Made by a program: the position numbers and the translations under genes. The notes beneath the pieces were generated by a model, which was not told the DNA's origin, made no database searches, and was given only the letters and a program-made list of their open reading frames with translations. From Malus domestica (lineage: Eukaryota; Streptophyta; Magnoliopsida; Rosales; Rosaceae): a stretch of 64,000 nt of DNA. This document shows, in pieces, positions 37,161 to 48,755 of the stretch (position 1 is the stretch's first letter; every line of letters begins with the position of its first letter). Location of the stretch: the NCBI RefSeq assembly GCF_042453785.1, contig NC_091666.1, positions 23,952,501 to 24,016,500 of the forward strand, written 5' to 3'.

Positions 37161-38581
37161 ATGGTAATAGTCGGTGAATTTTCTTATCGATGTTCTCTAA
37201 TTTGATTGAAATTTTGTGTTTATGATTACAAATTGGGATTTTTGATTTGGGTTTTTTGGTTATGGTATGCAGTCGGCGCTTTTCAACTTCAATTCGTTCT
37301 TGACGGTGGTGCTGCTCGTGATTTGCACGTGCACCTTCGTGAAGATGCAGTTTCCGGCCGTCCTGGAGCTAAAAAGCGGGTCAGTGGTCTCACTTCCCAT
37401 GGCTTCTCTAATTTTGTAAATATGTGTGTTTTTATTCATTGTAATTTAATTTAATGCTTTGATTAGTGTGTGTCTAAAGAAAGTTTAGCATAATCCAATT
37501 GTATGCATTGAAGCATTTTTCAACATTTAATCAATATTGCCTATGCACACTGTTACTTGAGGTTAAGAAAACTTAATGTGCAGCCCGGATCCCCAATTTT
37601 TTTTTTAAATGAGGATTAGGTATGGGGCCCACTCCACATCGAATTTCAACGATCCGAACTGTCTATTTGTTAGTCTTTATTCATAGATCATCATTGCAAA
37701 AATTCAATTCAATCTGAAATCATTTGCTTATTTAATTATCAAGATCAAATTTCATTGTTTCTTATATAACAAAGTATTCGTTCATTTCTTTAATCCCAAT
37801 TAGATGTTTTAAATATTTCCGATTTGGCTAATATTTTGCAAGGATGAGGTACAACTTGAAAAATAGAGGTTCGGATCGTTAAAGTTCGATATAATGTGGA
37901 CCCCACAACTAATTCCCATTTTTATCGCTTCCCTTAAAGGCTTCCACTTAATGTAAATGTTAATCCTGCCCGGGTGTTGCGTTCAGCATCGGTTTAGAGT
38001 AGAATTGCTTAAAAACAAAAGGGTTGTGATTTGTTAAGCCCTTGCGGTTAGCCCAAGTAACGAGCGAGGGGTAAGGGGTTAGGATGAGGATAGGTCTAAA
38101 GTTTGCTTCCCTTCAACGTGGTTTTGCAAACTGGATGCGCACGCGCTAGATGTTTGGTATTTGGACTATGATTTCTAAAAGTTGCCGCAAGAATTGTGTA
38201 GTTAGGTGTACTTGCATTGGATCTACTTATTTGATTCCGACATTTATGTATTTTTCCTCCAATCAATGATGTTTGTGTTTTACTTTCCTTCACGCGTCCA
38301 TGTCTTTATATGATATGTCAACCTTCAAGATCAAGCCGTGTTCTGATTTTGTTCCTCGTCTTGGCAGATTTCGGGGATTTTTCTGGAAGGCGGCTAGAAT
38401 AGGTATGTTAATAAGGTTCTTTTTATTTTTTTTGTTGTTGTCGTGCTCCTCAAACAGTTTCAATTGTCTAGTCCATTTGTGTGGTGGATTAATTTTTTCG
38501 GTACGTGAAACAGGTGAACGCCTGAGCCCTTGGGTTGCGGCTGGATGCTTTACGATGGGGATCTCAATTATATTTTTCTGA
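37161..38581 (+). CDS. KISH / TMEM167 secretory-pathway membrane protein
   Basis: Tiny conserved eukaryotic membrane protein acting in the early secretory pathway (Golgi). Four exons: 37161-37163 (only the ATG), 37273-37379, 38368-38402 and 38514-38581, with GT-AG borders and closing phases, giving 70 residues. The start is MSALFNFNSFLTVVLLVICT (first membrane helix), then a lumenal loop to GFRGFFWKAARIGERLSPWV (the strongly conserved FWKxARIGER block) and a second helix GCFTMGISIIFF. Human KISH has the same order and about 72 residues. The start-codon-only first exon is followed directly by a 109-bp intron. It shares its upstream region with the DUF2439 gene. Confidence 0.92.
37575..37950. 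repeat. MITE-like inverted repeat in KISH intron 2
   Basis: The left arm (about 37580-37670: CGGATCCCCAATTT, GGGGCCCACTCCACATCGAA, AACGATCCGAACTGTC) is partly mirrored at about 37865-37930 (GGTTCGGATCGTTAAAGTTC, GATATAATGTGGACCCCAC). It looks like a degenerate DNA transposon relic. Confidence 0.5.
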
Positions 38582-38599
38582 GGTGCTCCTGGATGCAGC

Positions 38600-40510
38600 T
38601 GCATCTCGTCGTTCGTTTGTCTTGCTGTCCTAACGCGCCCCTTTTGTTCTTGTTCTTGACCTGTAGTTGGCGGTTTAATTTTGCGACAAAAACTAACATT
38701 ACCTGCAGATTGATGATATGTACATAAATTATTGTTAACACAGCTATTTTTACGAATGAATTGAAATCAGTTTCTTGTTTTTTCGTTTGCGGACATCGAT
38801 CCTTCTGAATGTGTCAAGAAATGAGTGGGGAAGGCAAGTTGGGAGAGGCAAAAGGGAAAGGTAGCCAGCAACCCTCGTACAATATATTGGCATGAACAAG
38901 TGTTGTCAAGAATCGAATGTAAACTTTTGGTAAAATCTCATCCCACGACGCTGCCGCTTATTTGGGGTCCAAATATAGATAAGATACGCGGCGTTGTGCA
39001 CCGTGATTTCCACAAGCCACAACAGGATCTTATACGCACCGGCCAACAAACGCAACTTGCTGGGTGACAAGTGCACAAGTGGATCCATGTAAGCCAACCG
39101 GAATCGTTCATTTCGATTGCACAAAAGGGCAACAGCGGGAAGTCATAGTCTCATCGTCATGTGATGTTATTGTTCCATTGGTTTTTTACACGTAATTTAT
39201 CTTTTAATATTATACTTTAAACTACGTTTATCTATCAATCTGTTTTATAAAACACAACGTAGTGACACCTTGTGATCATATAACAACTATTTTCTGAATT
39301 AGTTTTTTAATCTCCCGTCCACTTTTCTAAACTCTCATCTTTTCCTTTAGTTATAATATTTTCGTTTGTTTAAAAAAAAAAAAGTTGAAGAAAAAGTAAA
39401 ACGTATGGTATTGTGCTACCAAATTAGTGACATCTTAGTAATCAATATATTAGTGGATGCAATTGGATTTGTCGTCTTCTCTAATGTATCCAATTATATA
39501 CAAAAATAACCTATATTTTAATCGATGATGTCCAAATAAACAACTGTATTATTCTATAATTTGAACATCAACTTCCAGATAATCAAACTAAAACCAACCA
39601 GCATTGCCATTCTTAATAATTAAAGAAGCTTAATCCATATCATTACGAAAGCTAATTAACATTTTGGGAAGCTAACAACTCCTTTGTTTAAGAGACTGCC
39701 CTAGTCATTATTCACTAATCTATTAGCTTTTTCTTTTTTTTTCTGAAAAGTTTGTCACTTTGTTTAAACAAAACAACAAGAGTTGGGAACTTGGGATCAT
39801 CATGTCATTAGCCAAAATTGGGATTAACTTTAAATTAATTGCCTTATAGGTTGTGGCCACTTACTTTTTCACACCTCCTTTTGTTTCTTTTTTGGGAAAA
39901 AATTATTAATGTGATAGCACATCAACATGAACTTATTTAAATTATAACACGTTAAGATTAAATTTTACTCAAACTCATATGATTGACAAAGTAGATTCAT
40001 AAAACTTATATCATTGTCGTGATTCAGATGAAAATTAAATACGTACTAAAAATACAGCTTAAAACAGCAAGAATTCTATTTTTGTTCTCCAAATTATTTA
40101 AGAGTTGAAAGAATATGTAAAGCACTAAATAAGACACCAAACATGTATCTTGTTGTAAAGACTAGAAAGACAATACTTAGTCATCTACATGTGTAAATTG
40201 ATAATTATGATAACAAGTAATGAACAATCAGTTTTATTCAATTCACGTCAATGAATACAGTCTTTAAATGAACTGAGTTTTTATATAATGATTCTTAAAT
40301 AATGATATCTAACAATTCCAATTATGAAAATTTAGATAGTGAAATGATGTCACATAAGAGAGAAATATTATCCAAACTATAATGTGCACCAGAATTATGT
40401 TATCGATCATACTCATATAGTAATTATTAGCTACAAAGAGCATCTCCAAATGATATGTCAAAAAGTTTACATCAACAATAACATTAAAAAAAAAAAAAAA
40501 AAGCCAACAC
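38600..40510. other. Gene-free AT-rich stretch
   Basis: Several short open frames at 38.8-39.1 kb have no recognisable family. The remainder is AT-rich without gene signals. Confidence 0.5.
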
Positions 40511-40519
40511 AACTGTTTT

Positions 40520-40690
40520 CCAACTGAAATGCCAATTTCTGTATGGTATGACATGGATTGACAACAAGAGGGGTTGTGTCAAATTCACAGCACCTTCAAA
40601 TACTTATTATTAATTTTGTTATTTGTTTAAACATTTATTATAAGTGATTGTTGATTGACTGTGCTTTTTATTCATTTAAAGTTTATTATT
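40520..40690 (+). repeat. Direct repeat A (left copy) flanking block B
   Basis: ACTGAAATGCCAATTTCTGT, GGTTGTGTCAAATTCACAGC, ACCTTCAAATACTTATTATT and on. It closely matches 43008-43180 in the same orientation. Confidence 0.85.
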
Positions 40691-40727
40691 ATGGTGCACA
40701 AGGTAACATAATTATGGTGCACATTAT

Positions 40728-42910
40728 TGTAATTTTGTAAAACATGTGGGGGTATACTTGCTATTTGAAAATTTCATTAAAAAAACATTGATTACTATGC
40801 TTTGAAAAGAAAAAAAAACACTTTTTTTAGAAGCATGGTAGACCTTGCTTTTGATTTTCTACTTTCATTGACAACAGTTTAAAAAAAAGAAACAATTTTT
40901 TTTGTTTTACCAAACACATTTAACATTCTGGATTTTTTAATAAGCTGTTTTTTTTTCTAAAGCACCACAATCCCAAACCATGTTGACAAATAACTCTATG
41001 GTGAAACCTCTATTTTTTTTTTTCAATATATGAGTATAGAAATATGAAGGCTAAATTGTAGCAAATGTTCATAATTTGTACTACGAGTTTAGTTTTCTTC
41101 CCTGAACTCTACTAATAGTTTCTCATGTCGAATTATGTCTTTTGTTGCATTAGTAGTAATTTTCGTTAACCCCATCAACTTTTCCATTAAGTTAAGGCAT
41201 AAAATAGGAATTTCATAAAAAATAAAAAATAAATAAAATAAAGTTTTTAAAGAGAAAAACTTGGTTCCTCAAGGATTGAGGATGAATTCCTTATTAAAAT
41301 ATCTCATGACTTATTCACTGAACTTCGTGCTTATAATTGTAACTCCTAAAGGACTAACTAAATTATCTTAGTTTTAATTGATTTTTTACATAAATGATCT
41401 TTACATAGTGATTTATAATATGAACAGTTCGAATAATAAGTATAAAATTCTGTGAATAGATCATGAAATATTGTAAGGAGGAACTCCTCCTTAACCTTAA
41501 GGAGCCAAGATCTTCTCTTTTTTTTTTTATAAGGAAATTGGATTTCTTTTTTGTATGAAAAGACCACTATACCCTTACATTTGATGGGATAAAAAGACAA
41601 ATTTGATGAAAGGACCACTCATGTAACGGATAGTTAAGTTGGAGGACACAAGAAACTAATATAAGAGCTTAGGAAAGGAAACTAATATAAAATAGAAGTA
41701 AATGTGATGCATATACAATGGGGCAAGATGCATTAATCTATGCATTTATATCTAAATACGTATTAATGCATTGTATTATGAGTAATTTTGGGTTTAACTT
41801 TATTGCCTAGGGTCATAATAAATCTATAACTTATTGATTCCTACATAATACCCAAGTTGAGAGAACGGAAGAGAATAAACTCTTACTTTTACTTTAACAT
41901 CCAAAAATTGCCTATCCATCTAGGCTTACAAGGAATTATAAGATGAAAAGATTGAATCTCTATAGTCTCAATACATTGAGCTTTAGTGGTGGAGCCATAA
42001 TTCTTTGTGAGAGAGGGTCTTACATATATGTATTGAGAAAAAAGTTCAAACTCATTACATGAGTAATTGAAGTAATCTCAAAAAACTGAAAGACCTTTTA
42101 AATTTAATAAAGAGAATAAAAAGAAGTGTATACTACAAGTAAGTGGGAGGTAAAGAGCAAGGTAATAACTAAATTTTTTTGAAATTATAGGAAGAAAATA
42201 CAAAGAAATCTAGTTTTAATCGTTTGACAGAAAAAGTAAGGCAAGGAGGAGGGCTGCAAATAATAGGTGATTAGGTTGCTGAAATAACATTAAAGTCGAT
42301 TTTAAAATTCCATCCCTAATTGTCACTAAACAACAAAGACAAAACAAACAAAACTCTTAGAAAAATATAAGATACGACGTCGTTCGACTCAACTTCTTCA
42401 CGAGGACAATTCATCTTCTTCCTCATGTCTCACAATTCTACAACTACAAACTTAAGGCCGCTAGAAATTTCTTAAACAATGATTAGAATGGGCACGGAAC
42501 CACTATGGTCCCTTAGTGGCTCTACCATGTGAGCCTAGTCAAGAATTTATTATGATCCTAGGTAACAAAGCCAAACTCAAATTTACTTCTAATTGAGAAT
42601 GCATCAATCTTTATTTAGATATAAATGCATAGATGAATGCATCTGCGTCAAAAAGTATGATTCCTCACAGACTTAACAGAAGTTAACGAGCACTAAAATG
42701 AAAGAAATTAGATGATTTTCTGTGAACCCAAATAGAAGAAATGCAAGAGTTGAATTAAGTGGAAGTGGGCAGCAATTCTCGATGTGGCTATAAATCTATA
42801 AAAAAAACAAAACAAAACAAAACACTGGAAAAATAGATATCATCCGTCACTTTCTTAAGTCCTGTAACGTTTGTTAGCTGGGAGAGAAAGTCTTTTAACG
42901 TTTTTAGGCT
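40728..42910 (+). repeat. Repeat block B, left copy
   Basis: About 2.2 kb of AT-rich sequence whose reverse complement is largely found at 51482-53262. Landmarks: TATACTTGCTATTTGAAAAT (left), CTTAAGTCCTGTAACGTTTG (right). It contains a MITE-like hairpin (41255-41525) also present in the other copy, and a second inverted pair (about 41716-41840 against 42540-42650). No coding region. Confidence 0.85.
41255..41525. mobile_element. MITE-like hairpin nested in block B
   Basis: The arms of about 75 bp begin AACTTGGTTCCTCAAGGATT on the left and, read inward, GATCTTGGCTCCTTAAGGTT on the right. Both continue into TTCCT..TTA.AATAT.TCATGA and TATTCAC..AA.TT..TACTTAT. The counterpart is at about 52505-52770. 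Confidence 0.7.
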
Positions 42911-43007
42911 GAAAATTTAGGTTTTAACTTACAGCTTTTCTGTTCTAATCCTTCAGGCCTAAATTTTTTAGCCTGAGATTATTAAAGAATAAATTTAGGC
43001 TAATTTC

Positions 43008-43180
43008 CAACCGAAATGCCAATTTCTGTATAGTATGACATAGATTGGTAACAAGAAGGGTTGTGTCAAATTTCACAGCACCTTCAAATACTTATTATTA
43101 ATTTTGTTATTTGTTTAAACATTTATTATAAATGATTGTTGATTGATTACGTTTTTTATTTGTTTAAAGTTTATTATAAT
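43008..43180 (+). repeat. Direct repeat A (right copy) flanking block B
   Basis: Same 170-bp sequence as 40520-40690 with scattered differences. It lies 350 bp upstream of the NLP gene's 5' region. Confidence 0.85.
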
Positions 43181-43617
43181 TTAAAATTTGACATATCAAA
43201 AAGAGAAAAAAAAATAAAAAAATATCAAAGTATGGTTTAACCTGTCAATATATTATCTGTTTTAATTTAGTAAACGAGTATTAACTATGCATGAACGGTC
43301 AAGAGTTGCCGAATCCGCCACCATGTGCGACTTTTTTATTCCCCAGTTCTCATGTCGACCAAATTGGTGGTTAATTGCAACAGAAGATCTTTTTCCCAAT
43401 ACTTTATTGAAGCCTCCAAGGTCCCAACTGCAAGTTGGAATAAAAAAACAAATAAAGAAATTAAACAACTCATGGATTCCATGGAATCACACTGAGACGC
43501 TGCGAATTGTTACCATTGCTGATAATGCTCCTCTCTTTCTACCACAAACCATGTCTTTCTTTCCGGTAAAGATTACAACTTTCCCGGAAAAAAACAAAAC
43601 AAACGCTTTCCCGGAAA

Positions 43618-46600
43618 ATGTCCGATCCTGAAGACGATACCCAAGCGCCAGCCATTCCGCCGAAGCCAAAGAACGAACGAGAGGCTGCTCTCATGGACTT
43701 TGATCTCGACCTCGACGCTTTCTGGCCGTTGGATCCGAATCACTTCCTCTCGAACCCCACATCGCCGCTCTTGTTGCCGTCCAATGACCAGCCCTGCACC
43801 CCTTTGTGGGCTTTCCCCGACGGCGATGTCGATGGTGAAGATAAGCTCGCCGGGCATGTTGGTCAAGATCTCTCTGACCCTTCTCAATTCGTTTCCTGTG
43901 AGTTTTCTTTGGAGAGTAGGAAGTTTTTGAGGTTCTTGTGGTTTTGGTTTTCTGGGTTAATCTGTTTATGCTGTATTACTGTTGAATTTGGTTTTGTTGA
44001 ACCAGAAATCTGTTCGAAGTTTGTGTAATTACTGTGTTTGACTTGGCTGAACAATTGCTTTCCTCTGTTTTGTATGAAATTTGATTTTAATTAGAGACTA
44101 ATTACATTGACTTGGTATCTAAAAATCATAGTTTTCTGTGAGAATTAAGCTACAATCACTTTTATTGGTCAAAAAATGTTTTCTTTGCTCGTTTCTCGGT
44201 AACCAAACAGCTTGTTATACTCAAAAGGTTACATTTTGTCATTCCTGCTCTATCAGGAAGGGCTAAAAGTACTATCTGGTAATTAAAAGTGCCTAATTAT
44301 GATTGTCATATAACCTTAAAAGTGTGTATGCGTCGTAGAAGCGCTTTTTGGAGAAGTCTAGGTGCTTCTTTAGGTAGCAAGCACTTGGAGTTTTGATAAA
44401 ATTTCGACATGTTTATAATACAACTGCTTTTGAACAAAAGTGCTTCCTGTAGAAGTAGTCCCAAACGAGCCCTTAAATTTGTAGACTTTGGTCTCTTTGG
44501 AACTGGGGATTTTTATTCTTTAATCTATCTATCTGTTCTGAACATCCTGTGGTTTTGAAATCAGCCATCTAAGATTCTAAATAGAAAGAGTTGAGAGACT
44601 CCAAGATTGTCTAGGAATTTTTTTCTTTTTGGCCTGAGAATTTGTATAGGAATTTAAAGCAGTTTTAATTGGCTTACTTTGTGCCATCCAGTTACAAACC
44701 GAATAGGATATTGTTCATTTAGCATTTTGCAGTTCTAGAGTAGCTGTCAGAGGTTCACTCATTTGAGTTTTCTCTTTTACAATATCACAAAAATACAGGT
44801 AATTCTAATTCCGTAACACAAGGGTCAACAGAGAACAAGGATAACAGACTGGAACCTGTTGAAAGTTCAGATGGTTATAGTTTATTTAAAGAGAAGATCA
44901 CTCAAGCACTTAGGTACCTCAAGGAATTGACTGACCAACATGTTCTAGCTCAGGTTTGGGTACCAGTAAAGGACGGAAATCGGTATGTACTCACAACTTC
45001 AGGGCAGCCGTTTGTACTTGATCAACATAGTATTGGACTTCATCAGTATAGGATGGCCTCTCTGATGTATATGTTTTCTGTGGGTGGGGAGAGTGATGGA
45101 ATGCTTGGGCTTCCTGGCCGCGTTTTCCAGCATAAATTGCCCGAATGGACTCCAAATGTTCAGTACTACTCCATTAAAGAGTATCCACGGCTTGGTCATG
45201 CTCAGCATTACAATGTTCAGGGAACCTTAGCTTTGCCCGTGTTTGAGCCCTCTGGACAGTCTTGTGCTGGTGTACTTGAGCTCATAATGACTTCTCCTAT
45301 TATCAACTGTGGTCCTGAGGTTGATAAAGTTTGCAAAGCACTTGAGGTGGGGGTTACTCTCTTCTTTTCTATGCATATATTTTGCATTTTGTGTGATGTT
45401 TACTCTAATTATTTGGTAAATGGTACATGACGGATGGTTTTTGTTATGGGAATAGGAAAATGATTTTGGATACCTTTTTCCACCTCTTGCACACCCCTCC
45501 TTTGTTTAGCCATTTGTTTGAATAAAGCAAAGGAGAATCAACAACCAGAACTAAGAGGGGGTGTGCAAAAGGTGAAAAAGAGTGTGCAGAAATCACTGCC
45601 CATCAAATGTACCAATATAGTTGCCTAAGTTAATATCAAACATCAAGAGATTTGTCAGTGACATAATTTCGTTCTCCTGCAGGCGGTAAGCTTGAAAAGT
45701 TCAGAGATACTGGATCATCCAAGCAGGCAGGTGAGCTGCAATAACGATATGTGCCTAAGTATGGTTTTCTTAACGAAAACAAGAAAATAAATAGGAAACT
45801 TTTCTTTCATTTCTTCCTCCTTCGTTCTCACAGATATATGCTTGCCACTTGTAACCAGATTCAAATATGCAATGAAGGTCGCCAAATTGCATTGGCTGAA
45901 ATCTTGAAGATACTGACAGTGGTATGCGAAACTTACAAATTACCACTTGCTCAGACATGGGTTCCCTGTATGCATCGAAGTGTTTTGGCTTATGGCGGGG
46001 GCCTGAAGAAGAGCTGTACTAGCGTTGATGGCAGTTGCATGGAACAGGTCTGCATGTCTACAACTGATGTTGCATTCTACATTATAGATGCTCATATGTG
46101 GCGTTTTCGAGATGCCTGCGTTGAACATCACTTACAAAAGGGTCAAGGGGTTGCTGGGAGGGCATTTTCATCCCGTAACGCTTGCTTCTGTGGAGACATT
46201 ACCCAATTCTGCAAAACTGAGTACCCTTTAGTACACTATGCGCGCATGTTTGGTTTAGCCAGCTCTTTTGCTATCTGCTTACAGAGCACTCATACTGGAA
46301 ATGATGATTATATTCTAGAATTTTTTCTGCCACCAAGTATCATGGACGGTCATGAACAACAAACTTTGTTGGGCTCCATATTGGCGATAATGAAGAATGA
46401 TTTCCGGAGTCTCAGTGTTGCTTCTGGTATTGTACTTGAAGAGGAGGGAATAGTTGAAATTGTTCAAGCTTCTACAAATAACGGGCTTGCCACAAGACTT
46501 GAATGTATACTGATACCCCATTCTGTGGAATCACCACCAGGGCCTGTCTTACCTAACAGAGAAGAGATGGCACAACTAGATTCATCGAAACCACAGTTAA

Positions 46601-48071
46601 AGGTAGTATATGATGTTGTAAATGATGGGAGAAATTCTGTTCATGAAGGTGGAGTAAACAATATTTCTCTCCCAGAGAATAAAGACATAAAAAAGAGACC
46701 GGAGAAGAAGCGTGGAAAAGCAGAGAAATCAATTAGTCTAGAGGTTCTCCAACAATATTTTGCAGGGAGTCTTAAAGATGCTGCAAAGAATCTTGGAGGT
46801 ATGCTTACGCGTGTATATCATACTGTTTCCTGCAGTTATGCTCATGTTGTGTCAACAGATGCTAAAATCTGTGGCTAAAATGTTGGATCGATTGGTTTTC
46901 AGTAGCAATTGTGATAAGTTCTGAAATAAATTATTGTTTTGCAGTTTGCCCCACTACAATGAAGCGCATCTGCAGGCATCATGGAATCTCCCGCTGGCCA
47001 TCTCGCAAGATCAAGAAGGTCAACCATTCTCTCACTAAGCTACAACGCGTAATTGAATCAGTTCAAGGTGCTGAAGGAGCATTTGGTTTAACTCCTCTTA
47101 CTGCAAGTCCACGTCCGGTTGCTGCTGGCTCCATTTCTCAGCCTTATAATTTAAATGGTTCTAATAAACAAGGTTCACCAAGCTCTAAACCTTGTGAAGT
47201 TTCTGGAGAAAAGAAAGACTCAACCACCTCTACTTCACCAGGAACAGAGGGCCAGGCTGGGATTGACAATCATGTGTTAGATTGGCGGATACTGAGTCAC
47301 GAGGAACTTGTTCCAGAACATAACAGGTTTCTGCGAGACAGGGGTAAAGGCTCAAACACATCCAACACAGGAAGCAGCTCAAGGGAGGCCAGTGCTGGTA
47401 CCCCTACTTCTCATGGTTCATGCCAAGGTAGTCCTGGAAATGGAATTGCCGTGGTAAACTATCCCTTTGTTCCTTTCATCCATGAACAATGTATTGAAGT
47501 AAATGGCTCCCCTCAATCAGCAGTTCGAACACCGGAGGAGTCAAATTTATTAGTTGCATGCTCAATACCCGATGCTCTCCTGATGGCAGAACCTGAGGAA
47601 CCATGTAGAGGAATGCTATTAGAGGATGCTGGAAGTTCAAAAGATTTGAGAAATCTCTGTCCTTTGGCAGACACAATAATGGATGAGCAAGTTCGAGAAG
47701 CTTGTAACACAAACCCTCCATTTTCAGATTCAGCTCCCAAGCAATCCAACACAATGCCAGATATCATGGGCAGGCAAGAAATGAAGAGTGTAACCATAAA
47801 GGCGACATATAAAGAGGACATTATTAGGTTTCGTGTGTCGATGAGTTCAGGTATTGTGGAGCTGAAAGAGGCAGTGGCAAAGAGATTAAAACTGGAAGTG
47901 GGCACATTCGACATCAAATATGTGGATGATGACCTTGAACGGGTTCTGGTAGCCTGTGATGCAGATCTGCAGGAGTGTATGGAAGTTTGTAGAACATCAG
48001 GCAGCAATATGATCAGACTCTCGGTTCATGACATAATGTCCCATCTCGGGAGCTCTTGCGGGAGTGCGTAA
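43618..48071 (+). CDS. NLP6: NIN-like protein (NLP6/NLP7 type), RWP-RK nitrate-response transcription factor
   Basis: Nitrate-sensing master regulator of nitrate-response genes. Five exons: 43618-43897, 44799-45346, 45683-45730, 45859-46798 and 46945-48071, giving 980 residues with closing phases. Order: acidic start (MSDPEDD..., LDLDAFWPLD), the conserved N-terminal nitrate-responsive GAF-like region (LKELTDQHVLAQVWVPVKDG to AVSLKSSEIL), the segment LAEILKILTVVCETYKLPLA, LEVLQQYFAGSLKDAAKNLG joined to CPTTMKRICRHHGISRWPSR (RWP-RK DNA-binding helices) and a C-terminal PB1 domain (about residues 880-965: TIKATYKEDIIRFRVS, DIKYVDDDLERVLVACDADL). The RWPSRK core is intact. Synteny with S6 and RPN12 favours NLP6. 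Family-level knowledge says activity is set by nitrate-triggered phosphorylation and nuclear retention. Confidence 0.95.
44330..44475. repeat. Degenerate hAT-like MITE relic in NLP intron 1
   Basis: Contains AGAAGCGCTTTTTGGAGAAG, GCAAGCACTTGG, AAAGTGCTTCCTGTAGAAG and CCCAAACGAGCCC, like the repeat at 11211-11443. Confidence 0.4.
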
Positions 48072-48229
48072 GGATGACGATTAAATTGTAAAATATGGTT
48101 AGTTTTCAAGTGAAGGGATAAGTTTTGTATTTTCTCTTTTGTTCTTGCCAAGGTGTAGGTGTAGATTCTTCGAGGTTTGCTTCAGTTTTGCTCCCTCAGT
48201 ACCTCAATTTCAATGGATTGTAAATTACA

Positions 48230-48232
<3 letters not shown>

Positions 48233-48274
<42 letters not shown>
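48233..48274. repeat. (TA)n microsatellite in the NLP 3' region
   Basis: About 20 TA units, 160 bp after the stop codon, probably inside the 3' UTR. Confidence 0.9.
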
Positions 48275-48277
<3 letters not shown>

Positions 48278-48374
48278 TGGTATTAGCTCCTTTAGTCTCA
48301 AAATTGCAGCTTTCTGAAGTATCATTGTCAAGAGCTTACAGCGCTAGCTACTCGAAATTACGGCCATAAATTAC

Positions 48375-48465
48375 AACGGGCTCGAAGCCCAAGTGGTACA
48401 ACGTATTTATCCCTGCACGCGAGATCAGGTGTTCGATTCCCCCACTGCAAATATTGCCTGTATAA
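48375..48465 (+). mobile_element. tRNA-derived SINE-like sequence
   Basis: Has a polymerase III box A-like AAGCCCAAGTGGT (about 48386-48398) and a box B-like GTGTTCGATTCCC (about 48428-48440) at tRNA-like spacing, but cannot fold into a full tRNA cloverleaf. Plant SINE heads look like this. The tail is not clearly defined. Confidence 0.5.
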
Positions 48466-48755
48466 TAAAGTATGCATACAAATACAGTCGCAAAACAAAT
48501 TGCTTTCCATACAGGGCTTGTGCCTTGATCATTGATCAATTGAAATAGTTGCAGTACAATTATGAGATCCACTACTTCGTATGGCATAAGTATAATGTTC
48601 AATCATGCCACAGAGTTACATACGAGACTCTTAATGCATGTGTTATGAAATAAAATTGTAGCTCTTTCGTTTGTTCAAAAAAAACTTGTAGATCTTTGAC
48701 GGGGACCCTGCTCGTCCGACTTATCGACCGGCAGAGACTTCAAAGGTGCGGTTGA

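Noticed and set aside
38825..39132. Overlapping frames on both strands near 39 kb
   Set aside because: The minus frame (LVHLSPSKLRLLAGAYKILL) has some protein character, but no family, splice signals or partner exons were seen.
48375..48465. A tRNA gene
   Set aside because: Box A- and B-like text is present, but acceptor and anticodon stems do not pair. Kept as SINE-like instead.
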